Shown piece by piece: positions 1 through 11,226 of a stretch of 64,000 bases of DNA. Below the pieces are notes generated by a model, which was not told where the DNA came from, searched no databases, and was given only the letters and a program-made list of their open reading frames with translations. The position numbers and the translations under genes are program-made. How positions within the stretch are numbered: position 1 is the first letter of the stretch; each line of letters begins with the position of its first letter. Source of the stretch: Chinchilla lanigera (Eukaryota; Chordata; Mammalia; Rodentia; Chinchillidae); contig NW_004955434.1 in NCBI RefSeq assembly GCF_000276665.1, forward strand, positions 22,463,797 through 22,527,796, in the 5' to 3' direction.

Positions 1-345
1 ACATCACATTTTCTTTCTGGTGTGAGAAACTGAAAGTGTAAATAAGGACCAAAATGTAAAATAGAATTATAAAATAGGAAGAAATTGTTCAAAAGTGAGG
101 GGGAACTCTGAGAGGGAAAGAGGAAGAAAGAAAGGGAAAAGAAAAAATGAGAAAAGAAGGATAAAAATGGAAACAAAGCTTTGTAAATAAGGAGGGGAAG
201 AGGGACTGGAGGTAGGGAAGGTGACTGGAGAAAAGAAGAATCAAAATATGTCATGCACAGGTACAAATTCCTTATAATGAATGTGATCAATATGTATATC
301 TAAACTGTATATCTAAATGTATGTCTAAATTTTGTTTTAAAAAAT
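1..345 (+). mobile_element. L1 3' end (3' UTR), cut by window edge
   Basis: This is the 3' untranslated end of a LINE-1. It matches the copy at about 18.46-18.78 kb in order: a 'gtgagaaactgaaag.gtaaataag' block just after the ORF2 stop region, a long polypurine tract (about 95-240), 'ggaaacaaagctttgt', then 'tcatgcacaggtacaaattcc' and an A/T-rich tail. The upstream part lies outside the window. The absence of coding potential fits a 3' UTR. Family assignment rests on the internal match plus the ORF2-derived sequence that precedes the same block in the 18.2 kb copy. Confidence 0.75.
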
Positions 346-2282
346 GTCTTTCTGTAGAAGATAAAAAGACTCCCGATAACAAAGTTTTTTTTCTATAATT
401 TCAATAGAAAAAAAGTGTAGACATAGTAGGAAAAAAAAAAATACCCTGAACAAATACATCCTTTGGTTATGTTGTGTGATCCAGGGAGGCCTCTTTCTAT
501 ATCCTCCACCACTGTCATTATTCTAAGGCTTCTTGTGCACCCCAATGCTACTGTTGTCAGACCTTCTTTTTTTCTTGTACTCTTTCCATCAGGAAGCGGA
601 TGGCTGCAGCTGTCACTTTGTGGTGTGAAGCTACTGCTTTGTCTGCCAGCACCTCTCTGACCTTTTCCTGGCAACAGAACTGCCCCTGAGGTAGAAAGTC
701 CAAGACACAGGCTAAGCGCACCTCCTGTAACGCCATAGTAACCGGCCAAAGGCATGAGCGCTAATTCTAAACAAGGTGCATCCTCCTAGTGTGAGAGTGT
801 AGAAGGTTTTACATGTGTTTTGGTTTTGGAATCATGCTGTTTGGCTATTATTTCACTGCTGTGATGTTCCCAGTATCTTGCCAATAAATGCTTTTGTTGT
901 TATTTTTCAAGCTTGCCCAAGTCTCTTTCTGTCACTTTATAGAGAGAAAATCTCCTTCATTAATGGACCTATTTTATTATCATAAATCACAAAGCCATTC
1001 AGACAAAATGAGAGTGGGTGTAGGTTGCTCTTCTTTTTTTCTATTGCAGTGTTAGTTCCCGATAACCATAGTGGTCTCAGCAGCCAGTCTCATGCAAAAT
1101 GTGTTTCCTAAGTAATGCATCTCGTTGAATCTGGTTTGCCTCAGGAAAGCATGTGTTCTGAGAAGGCTGGCACTAGAGATACAGGATGACCTGTCAGAGA
1201 TTAAACTTGGTTTCAGTCTCTTTCTCTGTCTCCTCCTTCATGTAAGAGCTAGAGTACATGTTCAGCCTTCCTTAACAAATGAATTTCTTCTAAGGCAAGA
1301 AATGGTTGAGGAGAGCAGGAAATAGGCATATCTAAGGTCTTTGAGTTATACAAATCTAGGCCTCCACTAGGTCCCAATGTTGTACTGTATCAAAGAATGG
1401 AGAATTATCAGATTTTCTGCTAAGGTGTCAAAAAAGGAGTAAGCATGCCAGGTTATCTGGGGGCTCCCAAGGGCATTTCTGGTAGCCACTCTTGGTTCTG
1501 ACCTTTTATTCTCTCTCTCTGCGTAGTGATAACATACAATGTGTCATTTTGGGGCCTGTTAAATAGACTGCATCTATTTCTATGTTTTCAGCAGTACCAC
1601 TGAGCAGAAAGCTGTCTCAATTTTTGAACAAAATTCTCTCAGAGGATGCTTACAAGTATTACAAATTCTACTTGCTGCAACAATACTTATGAGAAAGGCA
1701 CACAAACACCCCAGTGTGTGCCTTAATTGAAAAATATTAGTTAATAGTCACAACTGCTTGTTTCCAGTTTTTCCGTAAGGAGGAGAGAGGGAAAAAATAA
1801 TTCAATGTCTTAAATTTGTGCCAGCTTCAGGAATAGTATTTGCAAAGGTCAAGTCAAAGTCAAGAGCAAAAACATTCATGATAGTCCCAAATTAAAACAA
1901 CCACCGCCACCACCAATAATGAGATTGTGGCATGCTCTCACAGATGTGTGCCCCACAACACTGAGAATAAATCATTGCAACTTACACACAACATACATTA
2001 AACTTAAACTTAGAGCTGAAGCTCAGATTTGAGTTTAAAAAATAGCCAGACATACAAATTACCAACTGTAGGATTTTATCTATACAAAGTCAAAACCAAG
2101 CAAAACTCTACACTGTTAGAACTCAGCTTCTTGTTTACCTTGCTGGGGATGAGAGTCCTGGAAATTTTCAGCACCTTAAACTGGTGCTGGTTATACAGAT
2201 GTGTTTATATAACTCATCTAGCTGGAAATATATTATGTGTGTTTTTTCTGTATGCTTGCAACATTTTAATATAATTTTTAAT
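346..2282. other. Unassigned AT-rich sequence
   Basis: No repeat family or exon is recognised here. It has an A-run near 431-440, a polyadenylation-like AATAAA at 883-888 and short open frames (for example 393-755 on the minus strand) that resemble no protein I know. It may contain decayed repeats below visual recognition. Confidence 0.5.
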
Positions 2283-2330
2283 TACCTAGCATGCACAAGG
2301 CCCTGGGTTCATTTCTCAGCACTACCGAGA
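2283..2330 (+). mobile_element. ID SINE, 3' half (old copy)
   Basis: The sequence 'cctagcatgcacaaggccc' followed by 'tgggttcatttctcagcac' matches the right half of a tRNA-Ala-derived ID element, including the B-box-like GGTTC core in diverged form. The left half with the A box is missing. It is short and diverged, so it is older than the other ID copies in the window. Confidence 0.55.
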
Positions 2331-3454
2331 TAATTATAATATTGTTATTATTAATTGATAGGAACATTTAGAAAAAAGATCAAACAAGAGGTGAGGGTCT
2401 TCTAGGCCAATGGGACCTCACCTTCTTTATTTGATGGCACACTCGGATGATGCTAATATTTGAAAGTGCTTGTGGTTAATAACATAATTTGTCAAAGCTT
2501 GAAGCTGGCCCAGGAGCCCCAGCTACCTGGAGAAGTTGATCTTCTCAGCGTCATCCCCTCCCTTCCTTAGCAGGACTTCACCTGTGCTCTGCGCTTCCAG
2601 GGAGAGGGACCTGTGCTCAAGCAGGAAGACTGCATGGGCACCATTTCGGATCCCCAGCCCCACAGAACTACGACAGACTCTCCAGCAGTGGTGCCAAGCC
2701 TGAACGGCCTGTTTGTGCCAGTGCGCAGGACTTAACGATCTCACTTGTCTCAACAGCGATGCCCAGTTGCTGCACGGCGCTACTGCTGTCCAGATTGCTT
2801 CCTTCTGGAAAATCTCTGCTTCAAATTATAGCTCCCCAGATGTTTTGGCTTCCCTTTCTCCAATTCGAATCACATTTGGATATTTCCTGCCTATATTTCT
2901 GATTTCAGCTTGCTTTTATATTGCTTTTCTATCTTCACTGGGATTTTCAACACCTCCCACATTGCATTCCCCCAAGCATTTTGTTAAATTAATTATATCC
3001 CTTTTCCGATGATCTCAAGGAAAACAGTCAGCCAGATATTAGATGCCTCAAATTTATTTTCTACGTTGCTTTAGGCAAGCTGGGTAGGGCCTGTGGGTTG
3101 GGATGATCATTTCCTCTACTACTACAGAGCAGCACCTGCAGGAGGGAGAAGGCTTACACAGAAAAGGTAGTTGGAGAATCCATTATAAACAAAAAGGCAC
3201 TGCAAACCATTATCTTTAGGACCTAGATCTCCAGTTGCATCCATGCATTTGCTCCTGTTGGCTGTTACACAAAAATTTCCACGAGAACTTTCAGATTTGT
3301 TCACTTAGCAGTTGTCTTTGATTTGACTCCTGGTGGAAGAACCTTTGTTATGTTACTGCTCTATAATTAGATTTCACTCTTCTAATCTATACTCCTTAAA
3401 ATTTCTAATGTTCCATCCAAATATTATGGCTGCATTAAATAAATTATTGCGACC

Positions 3455-3456
<2 letters not shown>
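2331..3456. other. Unassigned sequence
   Basis: A GC-richer stretch (about 2500-2780) is followed by T-rich sequence. The overlapping open frames on both strands (2523-2753 minus, 2713-3012 plus) have no recognisable domains and are probably chance. Confidence 0.45.

Positions 3457-3497
<41 letters not shown>
3457..3497. repeat. (TG)n microsatellite
   Basis: About 20 uninterrupted TG units end in GCGC. It is a pure dinucleotide array and likely length-polymorphic. Confidence 0.97.
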
Positions 3498-3499
<2 letters not shown>

Positions 3500-3767
3500 A
3501 CTAGTATGGAAAGTTTTGCAAACCACCCCAGAAGAGCCTATACTCTATATCCAGAATGTCCTCCACACAAGGACTTCTACATTTGGATTTTATAAATTAA
3601 TAGAAAAATAATTATAATATGAATAACTATCATTAGGATTGTTCCTTGGAGTTTTAACAGCCTATAAAGTTCTAGTTCTAAGGCTGGATATGGTAAAGTA
3701 ATTTAATCAAGTTTATATAGGACTGGTCCAAGAAAAGGGGCCCATGTCTTTTAATGCCTAGCTGTAT

Positions 3768-4010
3768 TAGCTTTCTCTACTGTGTAACAAATTGAGCATT
3801 TTCAGTCAGCACATTTATTTATTATCTCACAGTTGCTGTAGCTCAGGAGTCCAGATATAGCCAAGTTGCATGCTACTCTTATAAAGTCTCCACAGACTGG
3901 TGCCAGGTGTCAGCTGGAACTGCCTGTGAGCCTCCTTACAGGGTCAGGACCATTTGGAACCCATGGAGAAGAGTTTTGTGTAGAGGAGGGAGATTCCAGT
4001 GATGAAGTCT
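3768..4010 (-). mobile_element. MLT1-like LTR remnant (ERVL-MaLR)
   Basis: The start 'ttagctttctctactgtgtaacaaatt', then a 'tttattatctcacagttgctg' block and 'tcaggagtccagata', follow the reverse-complement order of MLT1 LTRs (gtaacaaatt...tttatt.tctcacagttctg...gtcagaagtcca). It is diverged and the right boundary is uncertain. An open frame at 3866-4048 lies within it and is not evidence of a gene. Confidence 0.4.
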
Positions 4011-5625
4011 TAATGGCTTACTTTGCTTTAACAAAAAGAGAAAATTAGGGAACTGAGAAGGGAAAAGTGTTAGTGAAAGTTATTATTTCTTTCACTATGT
4101 GGGGGAGGGAAAAGGGGGGAATAAATTGAGGCCCTTCTTTTTAGTTGCTCCCTGGTGCTGGGGGGCGGTCCTGGAGCGTTTCTACTAGTGAATGATTTCA
4201 AGGAGACACACTGCTAACACACTGCCAGAGGCAGCAGGCACGGAGAGGACTCTGTACAGTCGCCAGGGACCAAGCTGAAGGGAAGTTCCTGTCACAGGGG
4301 GATGCCCACAGTACGGTGCAGGATTTGTTTAGGTATGAGAAGTACACTGGAAGCCTGAAAAGAGATGCTCTGCTACCTACGCAGTGTCAGAGTTGGATAC
4401 CAATTTTACGGGGAAAAAAAGAGTGAAATCTTTTGAGTAAGTCACTCAGGACTGGAAGAAGCATTGCTGTGTTCTTCCCAAACTTCTTTGGCACTGCTTC
4501 TTTGAAGTGGGCCAGTCTTGGAGATTTTAATAAAATTTCCTGGGCTGGACAGACCTTCGGCCAACACACTGGCGATGCCAAGTTCTCCTAACTGGCAAGT
4601 TTTGCTTACATTAAGCAACCCTCAATAGTGCCTTCACTGGTAGGTTATTTAATTTTAGGTAAATCAGCAGTGCTCTTCATCAAGAATATCACTGACCCTT
4701 GCACAAGATAGCTGCCAAAAACACTCGTGTTTCCCGTTCCTGTGCCTGTATGGTCCTTGGACAGTGGCACACGTGGGAGCAAAAATGATGCAAAATTGAG
4801 GGCATGGGATTTTAAATTACTAGATTTTCTCCTGGCTCCAGCTGTGCCACAATAGCTGCATGCTTTCTTTCCCTCTCAACCGCAAAATGAGAATTTATAT
4901 AATAAAGAGTGATTAAAAGCCCTTTGTGTTTCCTGCTCCTACAGGATCCTGGTGAGGCAGGGATGAAGGAGTGGTTAAGAAACTATGGCTACTTTCCTGT
5001 TCTCAGAGGGTCTTTCCTCTCGTGACGGAAAATACCTAATGGCTTATATACCTTGAAAATTTAAAATATGCCATATAAATACAAGATACTCCTTGTACTG
5101 AAGAGATGCTGGTTATAGATAAAAAAAATTTTTTCCCTGAGAACATGATGCCCGGATGTGTTTCTCACTAAAGTCCCTGTACCAGGAAAATACATAGCTC
5201 TTTGGATCAATGATTGTGTTATGTAACATCACTACCTGAAAAAGTAGAAATCATTCCTTCCTTGTCACTTTCTCCCAAACTTTGCACACCTCTGCCCTCT
5301 CCTAACTGAGCGGGATAGAGGGTGACCCCTTTGCTTCACCAGCACCTTTGATGCACACCATGCTGACTCCAAACAGCTCGCGTTCACTGAAACTGATCTT
5401 CCTTCTTATTCTCACAGGCTCAGTCAGAACTCCACCTGGGTAAGCAGGAGGCCCCAGATGGCCTGACCACTTCCTGGATCATAAGGCTCCTCAGCATATA
5501 TAATAGAAATCTCTTTGATAATCCATGTATGTGGCAGAATTTGCTACACCACACATGGCCCAGGAGAGTCTCCTGTGACTTCCAGCACGCCCCTCGTCAG
5601 CCCAGAAAGCAGCTGGCTTGTGTAC
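4011..5625. other. Mostly unassigned; possible MIR core near 4830-4925
   Basis: The stretch 4830-4925 has a weak MIR-like order (ctggctccagctgtgcca, then a 'ctttccctctcaaccgcaaaatgagaat' block), but it is too diverged to call firmly. The rest shows no repeat or exon that I recognise. Confidence 0.35.
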
Positions 5626-5766
5626 TTAGCTTTCGCTTGGGCGGGCGGCTGCTAAGCTTCCCATTTCTTTTCCTTCTGCCCATCTCATCATCTCCTCGCT
5701 CACAATGCCGTCAATACCCGCGCTTAAAAACCGCGTGCGTGCGAGGAGTCGGGAAGAAATGCGGAC
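5626..5766. promoter_or_regulatory. CpG-dense patch (candidate regulatory element)
   Basis: About 13 CpG dinucleotides occur in about 140 bp, including a cluster of eight at 5709-5751. The surrounding kilobases are CpG-poor. No repeat family explains it. It is too short for a classical CpG island. A regulatory role is inference from composition alone. Confidence 0.35.
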
Positions 5767-5934
5767 TCTCTAAAATAATATCATATTCTTATTTGAAACC
5801 TATTTCTCATCATTTATTTGCATTCCCCTACTCTCCTAAATTGAATACGTCTAATTTGTACAATTTCAACTCCGGTAAAATGCTCAAGACTCAGATCAGA
5901 AAACAATTTATTCCTCTTTCTTCAAATACGTGTA

Positions 5935-6480
5935 TCCATGTAACAAATATATACTGAATTCTTATTATGCACAATGTCGTTCTAGGTGCTGAGCACACGG
6001 AGTTAACAGAATACATGAATCTTGACTCTTCCAGGCGTGCTTATCCTTACCACACCAGCAATTACAGATGGGTGAAAAGGAGTGAACATAATCAGATAAA
6101 AAGGAAATAGGAAAAAAAAATAAAGTAGAATAAAAAGGAAATAAGTTTTTAAAAAGGTACCCTGCTAATTGTGGTAAGTACCATGGAGAAGGTAAGGGTG
6201 ACAGGGAGAGTCAGGGTGGGAGTGGAATTTAGAAATTAAAATGCTAACTACAGACTGGCAGAAAAGCCTGGAACCAGAAAGGTAATAGTGGCTCAGGACA
6301 GAGAGGGTGGGGAGGGTGGGGAGCAGTGGTCCTTGTCTGGGTTTATCTTTAAATGAGACTGAGCAGGACTGCTGATGGAGTGAACACGAGAAGGGAGAAG
6401 TTACTAGGAAAGAGCTAGATTGGTAAGAAACCACGACGAGACTTCTCTGGAATGGCTGAGGACAAAGGAGGCGTTAAACT
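5935..6480 (-). mobile_element. LINE L2, 3' part, reversed
   Basis: The motif 'aacaaatatatactgaattcttattatgcacaatgtcgttctaggtgctgagc' (in short pieces) is the reverse complement of the L2 3' terminus (gtgcctggcacatagtag..caataaatatttgttga). Downstream sequence such as 'gtggtaagtaccatggagaag' fits the region further inside L2. An A-rich stretch at 6095-6155 interrupts it. The copy is ancient and the right boundary is approximate. Confidence 0.5.
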
Positions 6481-6844
6481 TTCCCAGAAAGAGGCTAAGG
6501 TATGCAACAGTCATTTAGGAAGGAGCAGAACAAAGGAGAAAGGAATCTTTGAAACCATGATAAACAGTTTGTAAAATGAAAAAGATACACATACTCAGGA
6601 TGGAAGAGCATCCCCAAATCTCAAAGAGATATATAAACCCAAATCTACAAGACACATAACAGACCTGTAGAACATAGATGAAAGACTTTTCTTTATCTCC
6701 AACCAATGCTCGTGCCTTGCCCACACCCAAAGCCAAAACAGTATTTTCAGGGTTGACAGGAAACGACGGCCAACCGATAACTGTACAGACTGCCTAGACA
6801 GCCTTTCAATTGTATGAACTGTAAACCAAGAAATCATAAATGAG
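6481..6844. other. Unassigned sequence
   Basis: No recognised repeat or gene. The overlapping minus-strand open frames (6515-6736, 6595-6876) have no known domain. Confidence 0.4.
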
Positions 6845-6955
6845 AGCAGGGCACAGTGGTGCATGCCTGTAATCAAAGGTACTCATGAGGCTGAGGCAGG
6901 AGGATTACAAGTTCAAGGCCAGCCTGGCAACTGAGACCCTCCTCCCCCAAGACAA
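6845..6955 (+). mobile_element. B1 SINE
   Basis: 7SL-derived monomer. The order is 'gcacagtggtgcatgcctgta', 'ctgaggcaggaggatta', 'agttcaaggccagcctgg', then 'tgagaccct' and an imperfect tail. The Pol III A-box region (GGTGCATGCC) and B-box (GTTCAAGGC) are visible. This copy lacks the internal duplication. Confidence 0.9.
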
Positions 6956-8024
6956 AGGTAAATGATGTTAAAATAAAGCAAAGACAATTTTTTTCAGTAG
7001 AATAGATCTGCAGTTTGGGAAACACAAGCTCAGCTAGATGGAACCTGCGTCCCTCAGTTGGCTGGGAAATCATGCAAATAGGGCTGGTTGCAAATTTTCT
7101 AAGTCCACTGAGACAACCAGGTCAAGAGGAAAACCTGGTCACTGCGGCGATTCCCAGATCTTGCAAAGTATTGTTAAAACCCAAAACATTTTTGCCTTTG
7201 GTGAGTTCAGCTTCTGGCATAAAGCCTGTGCAGCAGTCTTCTTCCTGTCAGTAACCCTCCAAGCCTCAGGAGATGTTTGTGCTCTCTCTCCTCCCTCTCC
7301 CCCTCCCTCCCTCTCGCCCTCCCTCCCTCCCTCACCCCCTCCCTCCGTCTTCCTTTCCCTCCCTGTCTCCTTATCTGTTCTGCAACCATTTTATTTATCA
7401 AGACAAAAGGAAAGCACTTCTCATCAAACAAAAGCCTTGGAGAGCTTACCATTCATACTTCCTCTCTAAGGGAACTCTTAAATGACTTACCTTAATCAGA
7501 AGTTAGCCCAGAAGAAAGAAATTAAATAGGACTCCCCCCCAGCAAAAAGAAACAATCATTTCAATTTAAAAAAAAAAACAAAACAGAAAGATCCACGTAG
7601 GAGCTTCTGTCATTAGTAGTAAAAGCAAGGGAAGATATTGTTATATTTGGCAAAAGATAGAAACATTAAATAGTTAAAAGTTTTCAGAAAAATATATGAT
7701 TAAGTATTTTGTTAAACATTTAAGACTGACAACTAAAATGGTAGGAAAACAATCTAGCTTTAAAACAGCAGATGGGAGATAGGAATGTAAAAGCCGTGTT
7801 CGTTTACTGGGAAAGAGTCCATGAAAACATGCAAGAAGAAGCCAAACAGAAAACCTGAAATAAAGGGTAGAAATAAGCTCAAATATAGCAGAAAATTCAA
7901 TCCATATAGATGTTTAAACTTCCTGAGTAAAAAGCGGAGCTCATTTTCAGAGTCTTTTGTAAGTGATTTGAAACTAGATTTTGTTTTTGTGTCCCATCTG
8001 GTAATCTCTTAGCAAATAAAAGAG
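6956..8024. other. Unassigned sequence with a CT-rich tract
   Basis: It contains the CT-rich tract at 7275-7375 and then A-rich sequence. The left part of the ancient L1M may begin here, but I cannot align it by eye. Confidence 0.4.
7275..7375. repeat. CT-rich low-complexity (CCCT)n tract
   Basis: A pyrimidine-rich run on the plus strand with repeated CCCT/CCTC units. The paired open frames across it (7038-7469, 7207-7452, 7273-7495) are compositional artefacts of the tract. Confidence 0.9.
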
Positions 8025-8395
8025 GAGGTAATATTTCCAGTTCACTTTATATCAACATTTGTATAACACTGATTCAAAACCAGACAAGGACAGTTAAAGA
8101 AAAGGATATATGGATATATTTGCAAACAGAAACAAAATCCTAAATAATATACTAGCAAACTATTTAGCAGTGCATAAAAATCAAATAGGCTTTATCTAAG
8201 GAATGAAATAATATAAGAAAATCTACGTCATCTACCTTAAGAACAGATTAAAGGAGTAAGAATGCAATTATCTGAATTGACACACAAAAATCACTTGATC
8301 AAATGTAATATTCATCGAGATATTTTTAAAACATCTATACAGACTGGGATTATAAATCCAAAAGGAACTTCTTTAACACCCCTAAACGTACAACA
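8025..8395 (+). mobile_element. Ancient L1M, ORF2 (reverse transcriptase) part 1
   Basis: The plus-strand translation, allowing stops, reads along L1 ORF2: a lysine-rich 'KTRQGQLKK' segment, then 'KNRNKILNNILANYL' and 'KNQIGFI', the known order before the RT palm. Frameshifts and stops throughout show an old dead copy. It continues after the B1 and minisatellite that interrupt it. Confidence 0.65.
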
Positions 8396-8413
8396 AGCAT
8401 TCTCTCTCTCTCT

Positions 8414-8539
8414 CTTTTTCTTTTTTTGAGATAAGGTCTCACTGTAAGGGTTGCCCAGGCTGCCCTCGAACTTACAGTGATTCTCCTGCCTCAGTCTCCA
8501 GAACGCTGGGTTACAGGTGTGCGTCACCACACCCAGCCT
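8414..8539 (-). mobile_element. B1 SINE, reversed
   Basis: Reverse-oriented B1. It starts with an A-tail read as (CT)n plus T-runs, then 'tgagataaggtctcactgta', 'ttgcccaggctgccctcgaa', 'ctcctgcctcagtctcc' and 'ccaccacacccagcct'. The (CT)n at 8399-8415 is the expanded tail. It is inserted in the L1M. Confidence 0.92.
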
Positions 8540-8548
8540 CAGCGAACA

Positions 8549-8640
8549 TAAAACATTTTAACCACTTTTAATAAAAGATTTTAATAAAAGATTTTAATAA
8601 AACATTTTAATAAAACATTTTAATAAAACATTTTAACCAC
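8549..8640. repeat. 13-bp minisatellite
   Basis: About five tandem copies of a 13-bp unit with two alternating forms (gattttaataaaa and cattttaataaaa). The array is bounded on both sides by the same block, 'aaacattttaaccac' (8551-8565 and 8626-8640). It sits just after the reversed B1. Confidence 0.9.
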
Positions 8641-10115
8641 TACGTTACTTCACTGCTATATTGTAGTGAAAGTTTTAACTAATAAAGTAAAAGAAAGAAA
8701 GAAAGAAGGAAGGAAGGAAGGAAGAAGCATAAAACTTGGAAAGGAACAAGCAAACCTCTTATTTGCTGGTGATATTGTCTATGGAAAATGAAAGAGTCTA
8801 CACAAAGCTAAAATCAATATGAAAGTTCAAGAAAATTTATAGACAAAAAAATCAATCATGTCTCTACTGGTTGTAGATTAGCAATAACCACATAGAAAAT
8901 ATAATAGAAAAAAGATACCATTCAAAATATCAATAAATTGTAACAGACATCAAGAAATAAATTTAGGAAAACACATGCTATAACCTTACAGGGAAAATAT
9001 TGAAGAAGATCTGAATAGATGACTATAAATACCAATATCCATTGGTGCAAAGACCCAATACCATAAAAATATCACCTTCATGAGTTGATATACAAATTTA
9101 ATTCCATTAAAAATTATACCAAATTTGTTATAGAATTTTAAAAGTTGATCCTAAAATAGGTATGAAATTTAAAAATGCAAGAAATTTTGACAAACAAAAT
9201 GAGTAATTTGTCCCTATGAAATATCCTGATTTCTCACAAAGCTCTATCTACTGATTGTAGGAGTATGCTACTGGTGCAGGTAAATAAAAACTAGATCAAT
9301 GCAATAGCACAGAGTAAGTAAATAAGGAGTAAGGAAAAACAGACCAGTGTAGATAGGAAAAACAGATGTATTACAGTGCCTCACAGATTACGGAGAGCAA
9401 GATGGACTGTGCAACAAATGTGCTGGGGTGACGGGCAGCATAGGTGGAAATAAGACAAAACTGCATCCCCGTTCTATATCCCCCAAAATCACTCAGATGA
9501 ATAAAGCTTTAAATATTAAAAAAAGTTCAAAATGGTTTAAGGAAAGTAAATAGGATGTCTTCATGTTTCTAAGCTAGAGAAAAATTTTAATAATTGCACT
9601 CAAAAAGCAGAAAGGAAAAGATAAACGTTTGGACTTATAAAAATGTAAAATGTCTATATATCAAAAGATACCACAAAGTAACATAAGGTTACATACACGA
9701 AGAAGATATTTGAAATGATTTAATCAAAACTTTTAAAAATTAATTTATAGAATGCAGAAGGAACTCCCAGAAATAAAAAGAAAAGTAAATACCTCAAAGA
9801 TGAATAATGTGAATGGCCAAGTCACAAAAAGGGAACTTTAACGGGCCACAAAGTGAAGATTGCTCGGCAATAGTCACAGAAATTTGATGTACAACAGTAG
9901 TAACATATTCATTCACAACCATAAGTTTAGCACAAATTAAAGTCTGAAACATTGACAATATTGACATAGAAGTGACAAAACTAGAATTGCTGACGGAAAA
10001 ATAAATCGATTAAAGTGCTCTGGAGAGCCCTGTAGTAGTATCTGTGAATGTGGAAAATGTTCACATTCCAGCAATTGCCCTTCTAAGTACATCATAAACA
10101 GTGTTTTTTTAAAAT
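8641..10115 (+). mobile_element. Ancient L1M, ORF2 part 2
   Basis: Continuation of the 8.0 kb element. Broken translation gives recognisable L1 ORF2 landmarks in order: 'KPLICW' near the RT active-site region, 'KKDTIQNINK', 'SRNKFRKTHA', a 'SIGAKTQYHKNITF' block, then a lysine-rich tail. Stops and frameshifts are frequent. The RT domain is not functional. A (GAAA)n/(GGAA)n microsatellite (8684-8725) interrupts it. Confidence 0.6.
8684..8725. repeat. (GAAA)n(GGAA)n microsatellite
   Basis: A short compound purine tetranucleotide array inside the L1M. Confidence 0.92.
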
Positions 10116-10119
10116 CCAG

Positions 10120-10595
10120 GTTAAGACTTCTTAATAAATAATAAACTCAACTTATTGAGTAAGGGGAGGGGAAGAGCTTGTAGCGGGAAACATGACCAGA
10201 AAGTGTCCCAGGGCCGGAGGTGTGGCCAAGGCTGTCGATGTGCTGCCCAGAGCCCCTTCCTGGGGCTCACACGCTCACCTGAACGTTGGACGAGCTGCTC
10301 ACCATTCCAGCCATCCTCTCCCAGAGCCTTGACCTCGGCTGATGGGAGCCACTTCAACTAAAACTGTCTGCGAAGTTACATTGCCTCTGGGGACACACAC
10401 CTGTGGCACCATTCCTAGCCCAGGACTCCAGGGAGAGGAGACTAAGGCTACCCCAGGGAAGCACAGCTTTGCGAGCTTCCTTCCTTCCTCTGTGGTTTTT
10501 GCCAGAGAAAGAAACTCTGCCTCTGGCTTTGTAGGGAGGGAGCCTGACCTAAGAAAGAAATGTACATATTTTGAAGTATGTATGTAATGTCAAGT
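10120..10595. other. GC-richer non-L1 segment inside the L1M
   Basis: Composition shifts abruptly from the A-rich L1M to about even base use and back at about 10.6 kb. I do not recognise the family. It could be an LTR insertion or unique DNA. Open frames on both strands (10121-10361, 10342-10587) show no known domain. Confidence 0.4.
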
Positions 10596-10599
10596 GCAT

Positions 10600-10935
10600 T
10601 TTTGGAGATTTGAATGCTTCTGCTCTAAGAAATATCTAGTCTGTTAGAGTGAAAAATCATAAACAATCTAAATGTCTATCAGTGGGATCATGGGTAAAAT
10701 GTGTATGGAAATAATACTCTGTTCATGATCACCTTTGAACAGGACAGAGGGAATAAAACTCAACAGGGGTATGCAGGAATTTTCACTAATACCTGAAACA
10801 TGCAATATTTGGAAAAAACCATGGAAAAGTATTAGGCTTTATTAAAGCCAAGATGTGAGTGGATATACTGGGTGTTAATGCTATTTTTGATACTGATCAA
10901 TACATTTGAAAATTTTCACCAAAAAAGCAAGTGTG
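10600..10935 (+). mobile_element. Probable L1M 3' portion
   Basis: The sequence 'aaaaatcataaacaatctaaatgtctatcagtgggatca' resembles the late ORF2 stretch in which old L1s read 'aacaacctaaatgtccatcaa.ag'. It resumes after the GC-richer segment and is in the same orientation as the L1M upstream, so it is probably the same insertion. Confidence 0.5.
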
Positions 10936-11140
10936 GTATTCTGAAATCCACTGCCCTCTGACATCCTCCCATAGAACCTGTATATCTGTTCCCCCTATTT
11001 TTATAATAAAAAATTATGTAAATTTTATTTCCCTCGTTTGATCTTTAAGGATCCTCATAGGATAATTGCCACACGGCAGCTCAACAACAATAAACCAAAT
11101 TAATCTTCACGGTCAGTTTGTGCTCTCAGTTGCTAAAGGT

Positions 11141-11226
11141 TTTTTTTTTCTGGTACCAGGAATTGAACTCACAACTTTGCGCTTGCCAGGCAGGCGCCAT
11201 GCCGCTGAGCTAAATCCCCAGCCCCA
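11141..11226 (-). mobile_element. ID SINE, reversed, with target-site duplication
   Basis: A reversed ID: a T-run tail, 'ctggtaccaggaattgaact', 'gcgcttgccaggcaggcgcc' and 'gctgagctaaatccccagcc'. The flanks 'agttgctaaaggt' (11128-11140) and 'agttgctgaggt' (11227-11238) form a target-site duplication. Both Pol III boxes are intact by eye. Confidence 0.95.

Noticed and set aside
393..755. 120-codon minus-strand frame
   Set aside because: No domain. Low-complexity C-terminal part, overlaps AT-rich unique sequence, no promoter or splice context.
7038..7495. Overlapping frames over the CT-rich tract
   Set aside because: Several frames on both strands are open only because (CCCT)n-like DNA lacks stops. 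The products are low-complexity P/S/L or R/E/G.
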